NCBI RefSeq assembly: GCF_000421825.1
Contig: NZ_ATXT01000011.1
Coordinates: 558,001 to 622,000 of the forward strand
Reading direction: 5' to 3'
DNA length: 64,000 nucleotides
Source: Humibacter albus DSM 18994
GTDB taxonomy: Bacteria; Actinomycetota; Actinomycetes; Actinomycetales; Microbacteriaceae
Below are positions 42,661 to 51,599 of the stretch, piece after piece. The notes below the pieces were generated by a model. That model did no database searches. It was not told the DNA's origin and saw nothing but the letters and a program-made list of their open reading frames with translations. The stretch's first letter is position 1. The number at the start of each line of letters is the position of its first letter. The position numbers and the translations under genes are program-made.

Positions 42661-43581
42661 ATGCCGAAGAGCCGACGATCGCGATCCGACAACGGGCCGG
42701 TCGTCGGCGTGCTCGGCCTGCTCACGGCGGCGGTCCTGCTCGGGCACACGCTGATCCCGGATGCCGGCGGCTACGTCTCCCTGTTCGAGACGTTCCTGCC
42801 CTGGTTGTGGGTCGCGATCGCGATGCTGCTCATCGCGGCCCTGGTGGTGCGACGCTCGGCGTTCGCCTGGATCGGCGTCATCGCGGCCGCGACGGTGTGG
42901 GCGGTGCTCTTCGTGCCCGCGCTGCTTCCGCGCCACGAGGCGGGCACGGTGTCGTTGCGTGTGGTCAGCGAGAACATCGACGCCGACAACCATGACCCGG
43001 CAAGCACCGTGAACTCGCTCCTGAAGCGGGATGCCGATCTCCTCGCCCTGCAAGAGCTCGACTCGGCGTCCACTCCCGTCGCCGAGAAGTTGCTCGCCCC
43101 CGACTACCCGTATCGCTACGTCGTCGGAACGATCGGGCTGTGGAGCAAGACGCCGCTGCACGGAGGAGAGCCGCTCTCGCTGGGCCTCGGCTGGAACCGC
43201 GCGCTGAGCGTCGACGTGTCGACCGGTGCCGGCGCCGTTCGGGTCTACGAGGTGCACATGGCCTCTGTGCGACCCGGCGAGTATCAGAAGCGTGACACGA
43301 TGCTCCGCTCTCTCGCCGACGTGCTCGACCACTCGAGCGCGCCACGCCTGCTCGTCGTCGGCGACTTCAACTCGGCGACCACTGACCGCGAGTTCCGCCA
43401 GCTCGAGCGCAGCGTGCACGAGGCGCCCACCTCGACATTCGGCTTCGGATACACCTGGCCGTCGGCCTTCCCCTTCGCCCGCGTCGACCACGTGCTCACC
43501 CGCGGACTGACCGCAGTCACGAGCACCGTCCTGCCGGCCAACGGCAGCGATCACCGGGCGATCGACGTCGGCCTGCGCTAG
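42661..43581 (+). CDS. Membrane-anchored endonuclease/exonuclease/phosphatase family protein
   Basis: 306 residues from ATG 42661 (ATG 42640 is also in frame). Three hydrophobic helices at the N-terminus (about 15-95), then an exported EEP domain: ENIDAD, LALQELD (metal Glu), VYEVHM (catalytic His region), VVGDFNS (Asp/Asn) and GSDHRAIDV (terminal Asp-His). The topology matches other actinobacterial EEP proteins; substrates may be nucleic acids or phospholipids outside the cell. A TAAT motif 6 nt before the ATG suggests leaderless translation. Confidence 0.88.
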   Translation: MPKSRRSRSDNGPVVGVLGLLTAAVLLGHTLIPDAGGYVSLFETFLPWLWVAIAMLLIAALVVRRSAFAWIGVIAAATVWAVLFVPALLPRHEAGTVSLRVVSENIDADNHDPASTVNSLLKRDADLLALQELDSASTPVAEKLLAPDYPYRYVVGTIGLWSKTPLHGGEPLSLGLGWNRALSVDVSTGAGAVRVYEVHMASVRPGEYQKRDTMLRSLADVLDHSSAPRLLVVGDFNSATTDREFRQLERSVHEAPTSTFGFGYTWPSAFPFARVDHVLTRGLTAVTSTVLPANGSDHRAIDVGLR

Positions 43582-43590
43582 ACCGTCGCG

Positions 43591-44868
43591 TCAGTCCGGG
43601 TGACCGTCGCGTTCCTGGATCACGCGCGCATTCGCGGTGTCCCCCACCTTGCGCGGCGTCGTGCCGACGAGCGACGCCGTCGTCACTGTACCCGCGCCGA
43701 ACCGGGCGGCCACTCGGTCGATGGCGTTCTCCGCGTCGCGCCACTCCTCGTCGGGGTCCCAGAGCACCGGCGCGCCCGAGCCGTCGGGCAGCAACTGCTC
43801 CGCCCGCACCCCGATGAGCCGCACGGCGTCGCCGGACCGCAGCGTGGCATCCAGCAGACCGGCCGCCTCCTCGTAGAGGCGCTTACCGACATTCGTCGGC
43901 TCCGCCAGCGTGCGCGACCTGGCGATCGTGCGGAAGTCTGCATACCGCAGCTTGAGCGCCACCGTGCGGCCGGCCATCCCGTGCGAACGCAGGCGCGCGC
44001 CGACCTGCGTCGACAGCCGCAGCAGCTCGCGGCGCAGCAGTGTGACATCTGTCACGTCTGTCTCGAAGGTCTGCTCGTGTCCGATGCTCTTCTCGTGCGA
44101 CACCGTCTCAACCGGACGCGGATCGATGCCGTTGGCCAGCTCGTGCAACTTGGTGCCGGACGCTTCGCCCACCCAGCCGCGCAGTACGCCCATCGGCACG
44201 TCGGCGAGGTCCCCTACCGTGCGCAGCCCGTAGCGATGCAGCGTCTCCTGCATGGCGGGTCCGACGCCCCAGAGCGCGGCGATCGGCAACGGGTGCAGAA
44301 ATGCGAGGGTCTGCGCGGGCGGAATGACGAGCATCCCGTCGGGCTTGGACCGCGTAGAGGCGAGTTTGGCCATGAACTTCGTGGCCGCGACGCCCACGGA
44401 ACAGACCAGCCCTGTCTCGGCGAGCACGCGCTGGCGGATGTCCGTGGCGATTCGCGCCGGAGACCCGAGCAGCCGCACCGCACCGGCCACGTCGAGGAAC
44501 GCCTCGTCGATGCTCACCTGCTCCACCAGCGGCGTGACGTCGTGCAGGATGCCCACCACACGTTTCGAATAGTGCGCGTACTTGTCGAAGTGCGGCTCCA
44601 GCACCACCGCCTCCGGGCACAACCGGAGCGCCTGCGCGACCGGCATCGCGCTGCGCACGCCGCGCCGCCGCGCCTCGTACGTGGCACTGGAGACCACGGC
44701 GCGACCGGATGCGTGTCCCACGATCGCCGGACGGCCGCGGAGCTCTGGTCGGTCGAGCAGTTCGACCGACGCGTAGAAGGCGTCCATGTCGACGTGCAGC
44801 TTCGTGGCACCCGTATCGTCGACGGGGCCCGTGGTGACCTGTCTGTCCCGTCCGTCGCCGCGTCCCAC
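43591..44868 (-). CDS. dinB: DNA polymerase IV (Y family)
   Basis: Error-prone translesion polymerase. From GTG 44868, 425 residues. Active-site signatures: LHVDMDAFYASVE, SSATYEARRRGVRSAMP, QVSIDEAFLDV (catalytic Asp-Glu), CSVGVAATKFMAKLAS. The little-finger domain follows from about residue 240. GACACT lies 6 nt before the GTG, suggesting a leaderless mRNA. It has no clear C-terminal beta-clamp motif that I can identify. Confidence 0.95.
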   Translation of the reverse strand: MGRGDGRDRQVTTGPVDDTGATKLHVDMDAFYASVELLDRPELRGRPAIVGHASGRAVVSSATYEARRRGVRSAMPVAQALRLCPEAVVLEPHFDKYAHYSKRVVGILHDVTPLVEQVSIDEAFLDVAGAVRLLGSPARIATDIRQRVLAETGLVCSVGVAATKFMAKLASTRSKPDGMLVIPPAQTLAFLHPLPIAALWGVGPAMQETLHRYGLRTVGDLADVPMGVLRGWVGEASGTKLHELANGIDPRPVETVSHEKSIGHEQTFETDVTDVTLLRRELLRLSTQVGARLRSHGMAGRTVALKLRYADFRTIARSRTLAEPTNVGKRLYEEAAGLLDATLRSGDAVRLIGVRAEQLLPDGSGAPVLWDPDEEWRDAENAIDRVAARFGAGTVTTASLVGTTPRKVGDTANARVIQERDGHPD

Positions 44869-45089
44869 TCCCCCAGTGTCGCATCCGCCTCCGACACGCG
44901 CCCTTCCTTCCCACTTGCCTCTCTTCGCCGCTTCCCTGTCGCTCCTCGCCCGATGCCATCCCTGCGAGACTGCGAGTGCATCCCAATGCCGCCGACGAGA
45001 CAGGTAGACAGGATCGTTCGGATGCACTCGCCTTGGGGCACAGCGCCCTGCGCGCGCGGGCGCGGGGAACTGCCGATAGCGTTGATGCC
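44869..45089 (+). other. Divergent promoter region between dinB and an aldo/keto reductase
   Basis: 220 bp without a supported gene. It has a purine/pyrimidine-biased stretch (about 44899-44955). TAGCGT at 45077-45082 is the -10 of the reductase gene. No SOS box of the LexA type was seen before dinB. Confidence 0.4.
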
Positions 45090-46094
45090 ATGGACTTCAG
45101 GTACCTCGGCAACAGCGGACTCAAGATCTCCGAGATCATCTACGGCAACTGGCTCACCCACGGATCTCAGGTGGAGAACGACGCGGCAACGGCATCGGTG
45201 CACGCCGCGCTCGACGCGGGCATCACCACCTTCGACACGGCGGACGCCTATGCGAACACGGCGGCGGAGAAGGTGCTCGGCGACGCGCTGAAGGGTCAGC
45301 GCCGGCAGTCGCTCGAGATCTTCACCAAGGTGTACTGGCCGACCGGCCCGGCGGGGCACAACGACACCGGCCTCAGCCGCAAGCACATCATGGAGTCGAT
45401 CGACGGCTCGCTGAGCCGCCTCGGTACCGACTACGTGGACCTCTACCAGGCGCACCGCTACGACCACGAGACGCCGCTGGAAGAGACCATGCAGGCGTTC
45501 GCCGACCTCGTACGCGCCGGCAAGGTGCTGTACGTCGGCGTGAGCGAGTGGACCGCCGACCAACTGCGCGCGGGGCACGCGCTCGCGAAGGACCTCGGCT
45601 TCCAGCTCATCTCGAACCAGCCGCAGTACTCGATGCTGTGGCGCGTCATCGAGGATCAGGTGGTGCCGACGTCGAAGGAACTGGGCATCTCGCAGATCGT
45701 CTGGTCGCCGGTGGCGCAGGGCGTGCTCACCGGCAAATACAAGCCGGGCGCCGAACTGCCCGCCGGCTCGCGTGCCACCGATGAGAAGGGCGGAGCGAGC
45801 GCCATCAAGCGTTTCCTGACCGACGATGTTCTGACGGCGGTGCAGAAGCTGCAGCCGATCGCCGACGAGGCGGGGCTCACGCTCGCGCAGCTCGCCGTCG
45901 CGTGGGTGCTGCAGAATCCGAACGTGGCAGGCGCCATCGTCGGTGCATCGAGGCCCGAGCAGGTGAAATCCAACGCCGAGGCCGCGGGCGTGAAGCTCGA
46001 CGACGAGGCGCTCGCCCGTATCGATGAGGTCATCCTGCCCGTCGCGACGACCGACCCGGCGCTCACCGTCTCGCCCGAGACGCGCGTGGCTTGA
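45090..46094 (+). CDS. Aldo/keto reductase (potassium channel beta-subunit-like)
   Basis: 334 residues, TIM-barrel NADPH oxidoreductase. Motifs: FDTADAY with catalytic Asp and Tyr, FTKVYWP with catalytic Lys, VDLYQAHRYD with catalytic His, QPQYSMLWR, WSPVAQGVLTGKY and IVGASRPEQV for cofactor binding. The closest named group is AKR6 (KvBeta-like). TAGCGT lies 7 nt before ATG 45090 (leaderless). The gene end is followed by a short tandem repeat. Confidence 0.92.
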   Translation: MDFRYLGNSGLKISEIIYGNWLTHGSQVENDAATASVHAALDAGITTFDTADAYANTAAEKVLGDALKGQRRQSLEIFTKVYWPTGPAGHNDTGLSRKHIMESIDGSLSRLGTDYVDLYQAHRYDHETPLEETMQAFADLVRAGKVLYVGVSEWTADQLRAGHALAKDLGFQLISNQPQYSMLWRVIEDQVVPTSKELGISQIVWSPVAQGVLTGKYKPGAELPAGSRATDEKGGASAIKRFLTDDVLTAVQKLQPIADEAGLTLAQLAVAWVLQNPNVAGAIVGASRPEQVKSNAEAAGVKLDDEALARIDEVILPVATTDPALTVSPETRVA

Positions 46095-46109
46095 TCGGCT
46101 GCTCCTGAC

Positions 46110-46152
46110 CGCTTCGCCTGACGGGTTCGCACGCTTCGCCTGACGGATTCGC
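46110..46152. repeat. Direct repeat between convergent genes
   Basis: Two copies of CGCTTCGCCTGACGG(G/A)TTCGC, 21 bp with one mismatch and a 22-bp period, and a degenerate third copy (ATTCGCCTGATGGGC) from 46173. The array runs up to the stop of the convergent gene at 46196. Confidence 0.8.
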
Positions 46153-46195
46153 CCCGGCCGGCCCATCTGGCCATTCGCCTGATGGGCGGCCTGGG

Positions 46196-46876
46196 TCAGA
46201 CGAGCGCCTCCACGATCGGCGTGAACCACGACCGGAATGCCTCGTGATCGTCGCGCAGGCTCCAGCTGACCACCACCGTGTCCGGCCCGACCACCCAGGC
46301 GCCGGGCACGGCGAGCGGCAGCACTTCGATGTCGAGACGGAACGATCCCGCCTGCCGGCGCAGGTCGTGCTCGCGGCTGCGCACCACGTCGACGATGTCG
46401 GCGGAGTAGTCGGCACGGTGGGCGTCGTCGTCGGCGAGGTACTCCTCCCGGCGCGCGATCGCCCATTCCAGGGCCTCGTCGAATCGATCGATCACGAGGT
46501 CCTGAAGGGCCAACTCGCGATCGAACGCCGCGAAGTGCGGGGGCACGAACGAGGTGCTCCAGGATGCCACGGCGTTGGCCTGCACAACGGCGCGCCGCCA
46601 CCAGCGCGTCCACTCCTCCGCCAGTGCGTCCGGCTCGCCGAAACCGGCGTCAGCGCACGCCGCACGGGGAACTGCGGAGCGGCGGGTCGCCGTCCCCGAT
46701 CGCGTCGAGAGCATCCCGGACGGGACCGACCGGCGCGAGACGCCGGGAACGACCTCCGGCAGCGCCGGATCGCCCGCGTCGCCGAGGCCGGCGAGATCGC
46801 GCAGGCACAACCCGACGAGCAGGTCCAGCGGAGCGTCCTCTGTGACCCGCCATCGGAGAGTGCCCTCGACGAGCAT
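46196..46876 (-). CDS. Conserved hypothetical protein
   Basis: 226 residues, not recognised. Predicted soluble and mostly helical at the N-terminus (residues 75-150, Trp-rich: EEWTRWWRRAV), with beta strands near the end (IEVLPLAVPGAWVVGPDTVVVSW). TAAGAT lies 6 nt before ATG 46876, a leaderless start. Confidence 0.68.
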   Translation of the reverse strand: MLVEGTLRWRVTEDAPLDLLVGLCLRDLAGLGDAGDPALPEVVPGVSRRSVPSGMLSTRSGTATRRSAVPRAACADAGFGEPDALAEEWTRWWRRAVVQANAVASWSTSFVPPHFAAFDRELALQDLVIDRFDEALEWAIARREEYLADDDAHRADYSADIVDVVRSREHDLRRQAGSFRLDIEVLPLAVPGAWVVGPDTVVVSWSLRDDHEAFRSWFTPIVEALV

Positions 46877-47021
46877 GACCTCATCTTAGATTTCACGCCC
46901 GGCGCCGGAACGGGTTGACGACCGAATCACCCGAGGCGTAGCAGGATGCAGTGGAGAACCCACGAATCCGGTCTCCCGGGTCTCAACGGGCGCGCGCGTC
47001 AGCCGATAGCTGCGCGTGGCG

Positions 47022-47372
47022 TCAATCGGCCACACTCGCGGCATCCACGTAAAGCCACGCCGTCTCTCCCGAGGCGAGCTGCACGGCCACGCGCGTGTAG
47101 TCATCCACCTCGTACTCGTCGGCGGCGGCAAGCTCATCATCGCTGAGCTCGAGCACCACGCCCGGAACGCGGTCCGCCGTGTCTCCGGTGCGCCGCGCGA
47201 ACGGGTGCACCGCGCTGCCGCTGACCTCGAGCACGTGGGTGTCGGTGATCGCGACCGAGTCGAGCACGTAACCGACGAGCTCGGCTCGACGCACGGGCAT
47301 CCGGCGACCGAACGTCGCGTTCTGCACACTCGGCAGCTGGAGCGTTCCGTATGAGAACAGCAGGTGGCTCAC
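47022..47372 (-). CDS. Gamma-glutamylcyclotransferase-like (AIG2) protein
   Basis: 116 residues: LLFSYGTLQLPSVQ at the N-terminus is the BtrG/AIG2 substrate-binding signature, followed by GYVLDSVAI and VPGVVLELSDDELAAADEYE with the catalytic acidic residue, and YTRVAVQL. Likely acts on gamma-glutamyl amines or peptides. GTG 47372 has GGAG upstream and overlaps the upstream gene stop (4 nt), so it is coupled to orf 47369-47722. Confidence 0.88.
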   Translation of the reverse strand: MSHLLFSYGTLQLPSVQNATFGRRMPVRRAELVGYVLDSVAITDTHVLEVSGSAVHPFARRTGDTADRVPGVVLELSDDELAAADEYEVDDYTRVAVQLASGETAWLYVDAASVAD

Positions 47373-47722
47373 CTGGCATCTCCGTCTTCTGCCTCACCGG
47401 CGGCGTCCGTTTGGTCGGCGACGGGCGCCGTCATCAGCAGGTACTCGGGCACGTTCGCCCGCTCGACGGGACCGCTGCCGTCGGCGCGGTACTGCGGCTC
47501 GTCGAACGCCACGGTCCACACGCGTCCCGAAAGCCGATGCACCTCGAAGGCGCCGTTCGCCACCGTCGACGCACCCGCCACGATCACTCCGGTCGGATCG
47601 CCGACCCAGCCCTTCGGACCCTGCCGCTCGTCGTCGACCACGTGCACCTGCACGCCCACGCCGAACCGTTGATCGGATGCCGCCTCCCGCGGCTTGTCCC
47701 GTCGCCACCACACGCTCGACAT
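47369..47722 (-). CDS. Conserved hypothetical protein (117 aa)
   Basis: Not recognised. Small soluble protein with alternating strands (VQVHVVDDERQGPKGWVGDP, GRVWTVAFDEPQYR). GGGAGA immediately precedes ATG 47722. Co-transcribed with the AIG2-like gene. Confidence 0.65.
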   Translation of the reverse strand: MSSVWWRRDKPREAASDQRFGVGVQVHVVDDERQGPKGWVGDPTGVIVAGASTVANGAFEVHRLSGRVWTVAFDEPQYRADGSGPVERANVPEYLLMTAPVADQTDAAGEAEDGDAR

Positions 47723-47848
47723 TCTCCCACCGCGGCAAGCAGCTCCCCCCAGTGACAAGACGGCCGCTCGGGCACGCACCGTCGAACAAGTCCCCGGACG
47801 GCGGCTGCCTCTTCTGCACTGCGCCGTCAGGGCGAGCATGATGGAGGC

Positions 47849-48523
47849 ATGGCACGCGTGGCGATCATCGGAGCACATGGCAAGGTGGCGCAGCAGCTCA
47901 TGCGGCTGCTCTACGACGACGGGGACGATTTCATCGGCGTCGTGCGCAACGAGGATCACGCCGACGACATCTATCGCTTCGGCGGCGAAGGCGTGCTGCT
48001 CGATATCGAGCAGGCCGAGCCGGATGCACTGGCGCGCGCCATCCACGGCGCCGACGCGGTCGTGTTCGCGGCCGGTGCCGGCCCGAACTCCGGGCCCGCA
48101 CGCAAGGCGACCGTCGACTACGGCGGCTCCGTGAAGTCGCAGCAGGCCGCCGTCGCGGCCGGGGTCCGGCGATTCATCCAGGTCTCCGCTCGCGGAACGG
48201 ATGATCCGGTGGCTCCCGGCTCCGACGAGTCATGGACCGCCTACGTCGCCGCGAAACGCGACGCCGACGCCGAGTTGCGCCGCAGCACGCTGGAGTGGAC
48301 GATCGTGCGCCCCGGCACCCTCACGCTCGACGACGGGACCGGGTTCGTCGAGGCTGCGCCACGCGTCGAACCTGGGACGATCGCCCGCGAAGACGTCGCC
48401 CGCGTCGTGATCGCGACGCTGCGCGAGCCGACGAGCATCCACACGCAGTTCGAGGTGGTGGCCGGTTCGACCCCGATCGAGGAGGCCATCGCCTCCGTGG
48501 CGACGACGGCTCGCCTCGGCTGA
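47849..48523 (+). CDS. NAD(P)-binding SDR-like oxidoreductase
   Basis: 224 residues, atypical short-chain dehydrogenase of the NAD(P)H-binding/NmrA type. The nucleotide loop is GAHGKVA at 8-14. VVFAAGAGPNSG and DYGGSVKSQQAA follow, then ISARG-like VSARG and an AKRDADAELRRS helix near the usual Tyr/Lys position; the classical YxxxK motif is present as YVAAK. Substrate unknown. GGAGG precedes ATG 47849. Confidence 0.87.
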   Translation: MARVAIIGAHGKVAQQLMRLLYDDGDDFIGVVRNEDHADDIYRFGGEGVLLDIEQAEPDALARAIHGADAVVFAAGAGPNSGPARKATVDYGGSVKSQQAAVAAGVRRFIQVSARGTDDPVAPGSDESWTAYVAAKRDADAELRRSTLEWTIVRPGTLTLDDGTGFVEAAPRVEPGTIAREDVARVVIATLREPTSIHTQFEVVAGSTPIEEAIASVATTARLG

Positions 48524-48667
48524 CCGACGACGTGACGACGACGACCACGTGACTGCGCGATGACGACGGGTGGGGGAATGAACGAGCACGCTCCGCGGTT
48601 CTGGAACACGCACGATGAGGCACTCACGAACGGTGAGGCCGACGACCGCGATCCGAAAGGCCGCCGC

Positions 48668-49237
48668 ATGTCATTCACCGATTGGTTGAGGGTTCAGGAA
48701 CGCGCCCACGCCGCCTTCGGTGCCCGGGTCGCCCTCGTCGCTCAGTGGGATGCGCCGACGCCGGACGAGGACTGGGACGTGGCGGCGCTGGTACGGCACG
48801 TGATCGAGGAGCAGCAGTGGGTGCCGCTGCTGCTGGCGGGCCGCACCGTCGGCGAGGCCCGATCGCGACTCGAGCCCCTGGGCAGCGATCTGCCCGCCGC
48901 CTGGGAGCGGTACTCGGCAGCGGCGACGCGGGCATGGGCATCCGTCGACCCCGATGCTCCGGTCAACCTCTCGTACGACACGGTGCCCGCGGCGGCCTAC
49001 CTGCGCGAGCAGTCGTCCGACGTGATCGTGCACACCTGGGATCTCGCGCGTGCCATCGGCGCAGACGACGCGCTCGGCGACGACCTCGTCGAGGCCGCCT
49101 GGACCGTCTTCGCTCCGCAGAAGGACACGCTCGAGGCGAGCGGCCTGTTCGCCTCGCCTCTCCCCATCCCCGAGGACGCACCGCTGCAGTCCCGGCTGCT
49201 CGCGCTCACGGGCCGGGACGACCGCATCGCAGCCTGA
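48668..49237 (+). CDS. TIGR03086 family protein (mycothiol-dependent isomerase-like DinB fold)
   Basis: 189 residues. Four-helix DinB-like bundle: DWDVAALVRHVIEEQQWVP near the N-terminus places the metal-binding His, and VIVHTWDLARAIGAD carries the second His motif of the family. Related to mycothiol-dependent maleylpyruvate isomerase N-terminal domains; a mycothiol-linked role is plausible. ATG 48668 has a GAAAGG upstream; longer in-frame starts lack support. Confidence 0.85.
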   Translation: MSFTDWLRVQERAHAAFGARVALVAQWDAPTPDEDWDVAALVRHVIEEQQWVPLLLAGRTVGEARSRLEPLGSDLPAAWERYSAAATRAWASVDPDAPVNLSYDTVPAAAYLREQSSDVIVHTWDLARAIGADDALGDDLVEAAWTVFAPQKDTLEASGLFASPLPIPEDAPLQSRLLALTGRDDRIAA

Positions 49238-49300
49238 CCGCTCCTTCGCGCCGGGCCAAGGCCGGGGTGGCCCGCACCGGGACGTCCTAGGGTGGATGCC

Positions 49301-51001
49301 ATGAGCAGCGATGCCGAACGTCCCTGGATTTCGAGCTACGCGGAGGGCGTGCCGGCCGACATCGATCCGCCGACGCATTCTCTGCCGCACCTGATCGAGG
49401 AGTCGGTGGCCGCGTATGGCGATCACGTCGCACTCGAGTTCTTCGGTCGCACGACGACGTATCGCGAGCTCGGCGCCGCGATCGACCGGGCGGCGGGCGG
49501 TCTGAAGAGACTCGGCGTGCAGGCGGGAGACCGCGTCGCACTCGTGCTGCCGAACTGTCCGCAGCACGTGATCGCGTTCTATGCCGTGCTGAGGCTGGGC
49601 GCCGTCGTCGTGGAGCACAACCCGCTGTACACGCCGCGCGAGATGCGGCACCAGTTCGAGGACCACGGAGCCAAGCTGGCGATCGCCTGGACCAAGGTGG
49701 TCGCATCGCTGCAGGACATGCCCGCCGACATCGGACTGGAGACGATCGTCGCGGTCGACCTGGTGGACGCCATGCCCGCACGTCTGCGGATCGCCCTTCG
49801 GCTGCCCGTGAAGAAGGCGCGCGAGTCCCGCGCGCAGTTGCAGGCGAAGGTGCGCGGAGCGGTGCGCTGGGACGAGGTGGTCTCGTCGAAGCGCGTGAAG
49901 GCATCCGTTCCCCGCCCCGAGGTCGAGGATCTCGCGCTCATCCAGTACACGAGCGGCACCACGGGCGTACCCAAAGGCGCCATGCTCACGCACGGCAACC
50001 TGGTGGCGAACGCGGCACAGGCCCGTGCCTGGGTGCCCGCCGTGCCGCGCGGCACATCCGTCGTCTACGCGGTGCTGCCGCTCTTCCACGCCCACGGGCT
50101 CACCTTGTGCCTGACGTTCGCGATGAGCATGGGCGCTCGGCTCGTGCTCTTCCCCAACTTCGACCCGGATACGGTGCTGAACGTCGTGAAGAAGCGTCCC
50201 GCCACCTTCCTGCCGGCCGTGCCGCCCATCTACGAGCGCCTCGTGAAGGCGGCGAAGGCGAAGAAGGTCTCGCTGTCGGGCATCGAGATCGCCATCTCTG
50301 GTGCGATGAGCCTGCCCGACACGATCGTGGGGCTCTGGGAGAAGGAGACGGGCGGGTACCTCGTGGAGGGGTACGGGCTCACCGAGGCATCTCCGGTGCT
50401 CATGGCCAACCCCGTCGGCTCGACGCGCAAGGCGGGAACCGTCGGCCTGCCCATGCCGAGCACTCTGCTGCGCGTCGTCGACCCCGATGACCGTTCACGC
50501 ACGATGCCGATCGGCGAGCCGGGTGAGCTCGAGGCCCGAGGGCCGCAGATCTTCCGAGGCTACTGGCGCCGGCCGGAGGAGACGGCGGCGGTTCTGGATG
50601 CCGACGGCTGGCTTCGCACCGGCGACGTCGTCACGATGGACGAACAGGGCTTCGTACGCATCGTCGACCGCATCAAGGAACTCATCATCACGGGCGGCTT
50701 CAACGTCTCGCCGACCGAGGTCGAGGACGAGCTGCGCGCGTATGAGGGCATCGCCGACCTCTCGGTCGTCGGCCTGCCGCACGCCCGTGGAGGCGAGGAT
50801 GTCGTCGCCGCGGTGATCATGAAGCCCGGTTCCTCGTTCGACGAGGACGCCATCCGGGCGTTCGCGCGTTCGGCGATGACACCGTACAAGGTGCCGCGGC
50901 GGGTGTTCGAGGTGGACGAACTCCCCCGCTCGATCGTGGGCAAGGTGCTGCGTCGGCAGGTCGTCGAACTGCTGACGGCCAGGCTCGCCGACGAGTCGTG
51001 A
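49301..51001 (+). CDS. Long-chain fatty-acid-CoA ligase (AMP-binding)
   Basis: 566-residue adenylate-forming enzyme that activates a fatty acid with ATP and CoA. Motifs: IQYTSGTTGVPKGAMLTHGN (P-loop), LPLFHAHGL, GYGLTEASPV (A5), GWLRTGD (A7), VDRIKELIITGGFNVSP (A8) and a final PRSIVGKVLRRQ with the catalytic Lys. It resembles FadD-type ligases. TAGGGT at 49288-49293 lies 7 nt before ATG 49301 (leaderless). Confidence 0.94.
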   Translation: MSSDAERPWISSYAEGVPADIDPPTHSLPHLIEESVAAYGDHVALEFFGRTTTYRELGAAIDRAAGGLKRLGVQAGDRVALVLPNCPQHVIAFYAVLRLGAVVVEHNPLYTPREMRHQFEDHGAKLAIAWTKVVASLQDMPADIGLETIVAVDLVDAMPARLRIALRLPVKKARESRAQLQAKVRGAVRWDEVVSSKRVKASVPRPEVEDLALIQYTSGTTGVPKGAMLTHGNLVANAAQARAWVPAVPRGTSVVYAVLPLFHAHGLTLCLTFAMSMGARLVLFPNFDPDTVLNVVKKRPATFLPAVPPIYERLVKAAKAKKVSLSGIEIAISGAMSLPDTIVGLWEKETGGYLVEGYGLTEASPVLMANPVGSTRKAGTVGLPMPSTLLRVVDPDDRSRTMPIGEPGELEARGPQIFRGYWRRPEETAAVLDADGWLRTGDVVTMDEQGFVRIVDRIKELIITGGFNVSPTEVEDELRAYEGIADLSVVGLPHARGGEDVVAAVIMKPGSSFDEDAIRAFARSAMTPYKVPRRVFEVDELPRSIVGKVLRRQVVELLTARLADES

Positions 51002-51092
51002 GTCTCGTGTTCGATCCGAGGGCCGGCCGGACCGCCTGACGTTCTGACGTCCGCGGCGAGTAGCTACGGGACCAGCCGGCGCGCACGGCGCC

Positions 51093-51506
51093 TCAGTGGC
51101 GTCGGAGCGCACGCACCGCCAACGCGATCGCCCGCCACCCGATCAGGAAGACGGCGAGCACCACGGCCGCGACGACGACGAACGGCGCCGCGATCCCCTG
51201 TCCGCTCACCACGCGCAGCGCCATCCCGAGCACGAGCGTGGCCGCCCACACGACCACTCCGGTCGGCCAGAGCGCCATCGGACGACGCCATGCCAGGCAG
51301 GCCACCCACCCGATCACCAGCCCGACGGCGAACGGCCAGAACGTCGTGAGCGCCCCGCCGATCACATTCTCTCCGTGACTGCCACGCCCGATGAGTACGA
51401 ACGCGAGCACGAGCACGACGTCGAGCACGGCCGAGAGAACGACAGCCGCGGTGCCGGCACTCCGAACGGCAGAAGCGGACGACGAGGACGACGCGGAAGA
51501 AGACAC
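51093..51506 (-). CDS. DUF3054 membrane protein
   Basis: 137 residues with a Ser-rich N-terminus and four hydrophobic helices. The text VLDVVLVLAFVLIGRGSHGE and TFWPFAVGLVIGW is typical of DUF3054 proteins, whose function is unknown. TAGACT lies 7 nt before GTG 51506, so this start and a leaderless mRNA are favoured. Confidence 0.85.
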   Translation of the reverse strand: MSSSASSSSSASAVRSAGTAAVVLSAVLDVVLVLAFVLIGRGSHGENVIGGALTTFWPFAVGLVIGWVACLAWRRPMALWPTGVVVWAATLVLGMALRVVSGQGIAAPFVVVAAVVLAVFLIGWRAIALAVRALRRH

Positions 51507-51599
51507 GATCGCCAGTCTAGGCAGTGTCCAAGATGCCGCGCCGACGGTGGGGTGCTCGGTGGGTGCGCGGTGGCTGCACGGCAGGCGCACCTGCTGAGG

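Noticed and set aside
44869-45089. LexA (SOS) box upstream of dinB
   Set aside because: No CGAAC-n4-GTTCG type sequence is visible in the region.
44514-46613. Open frame of 699 codons on the minus strand
   Set aside because: Covers the aldo/keto reductase and dinB start in the wrong frame; no recognisable domain.
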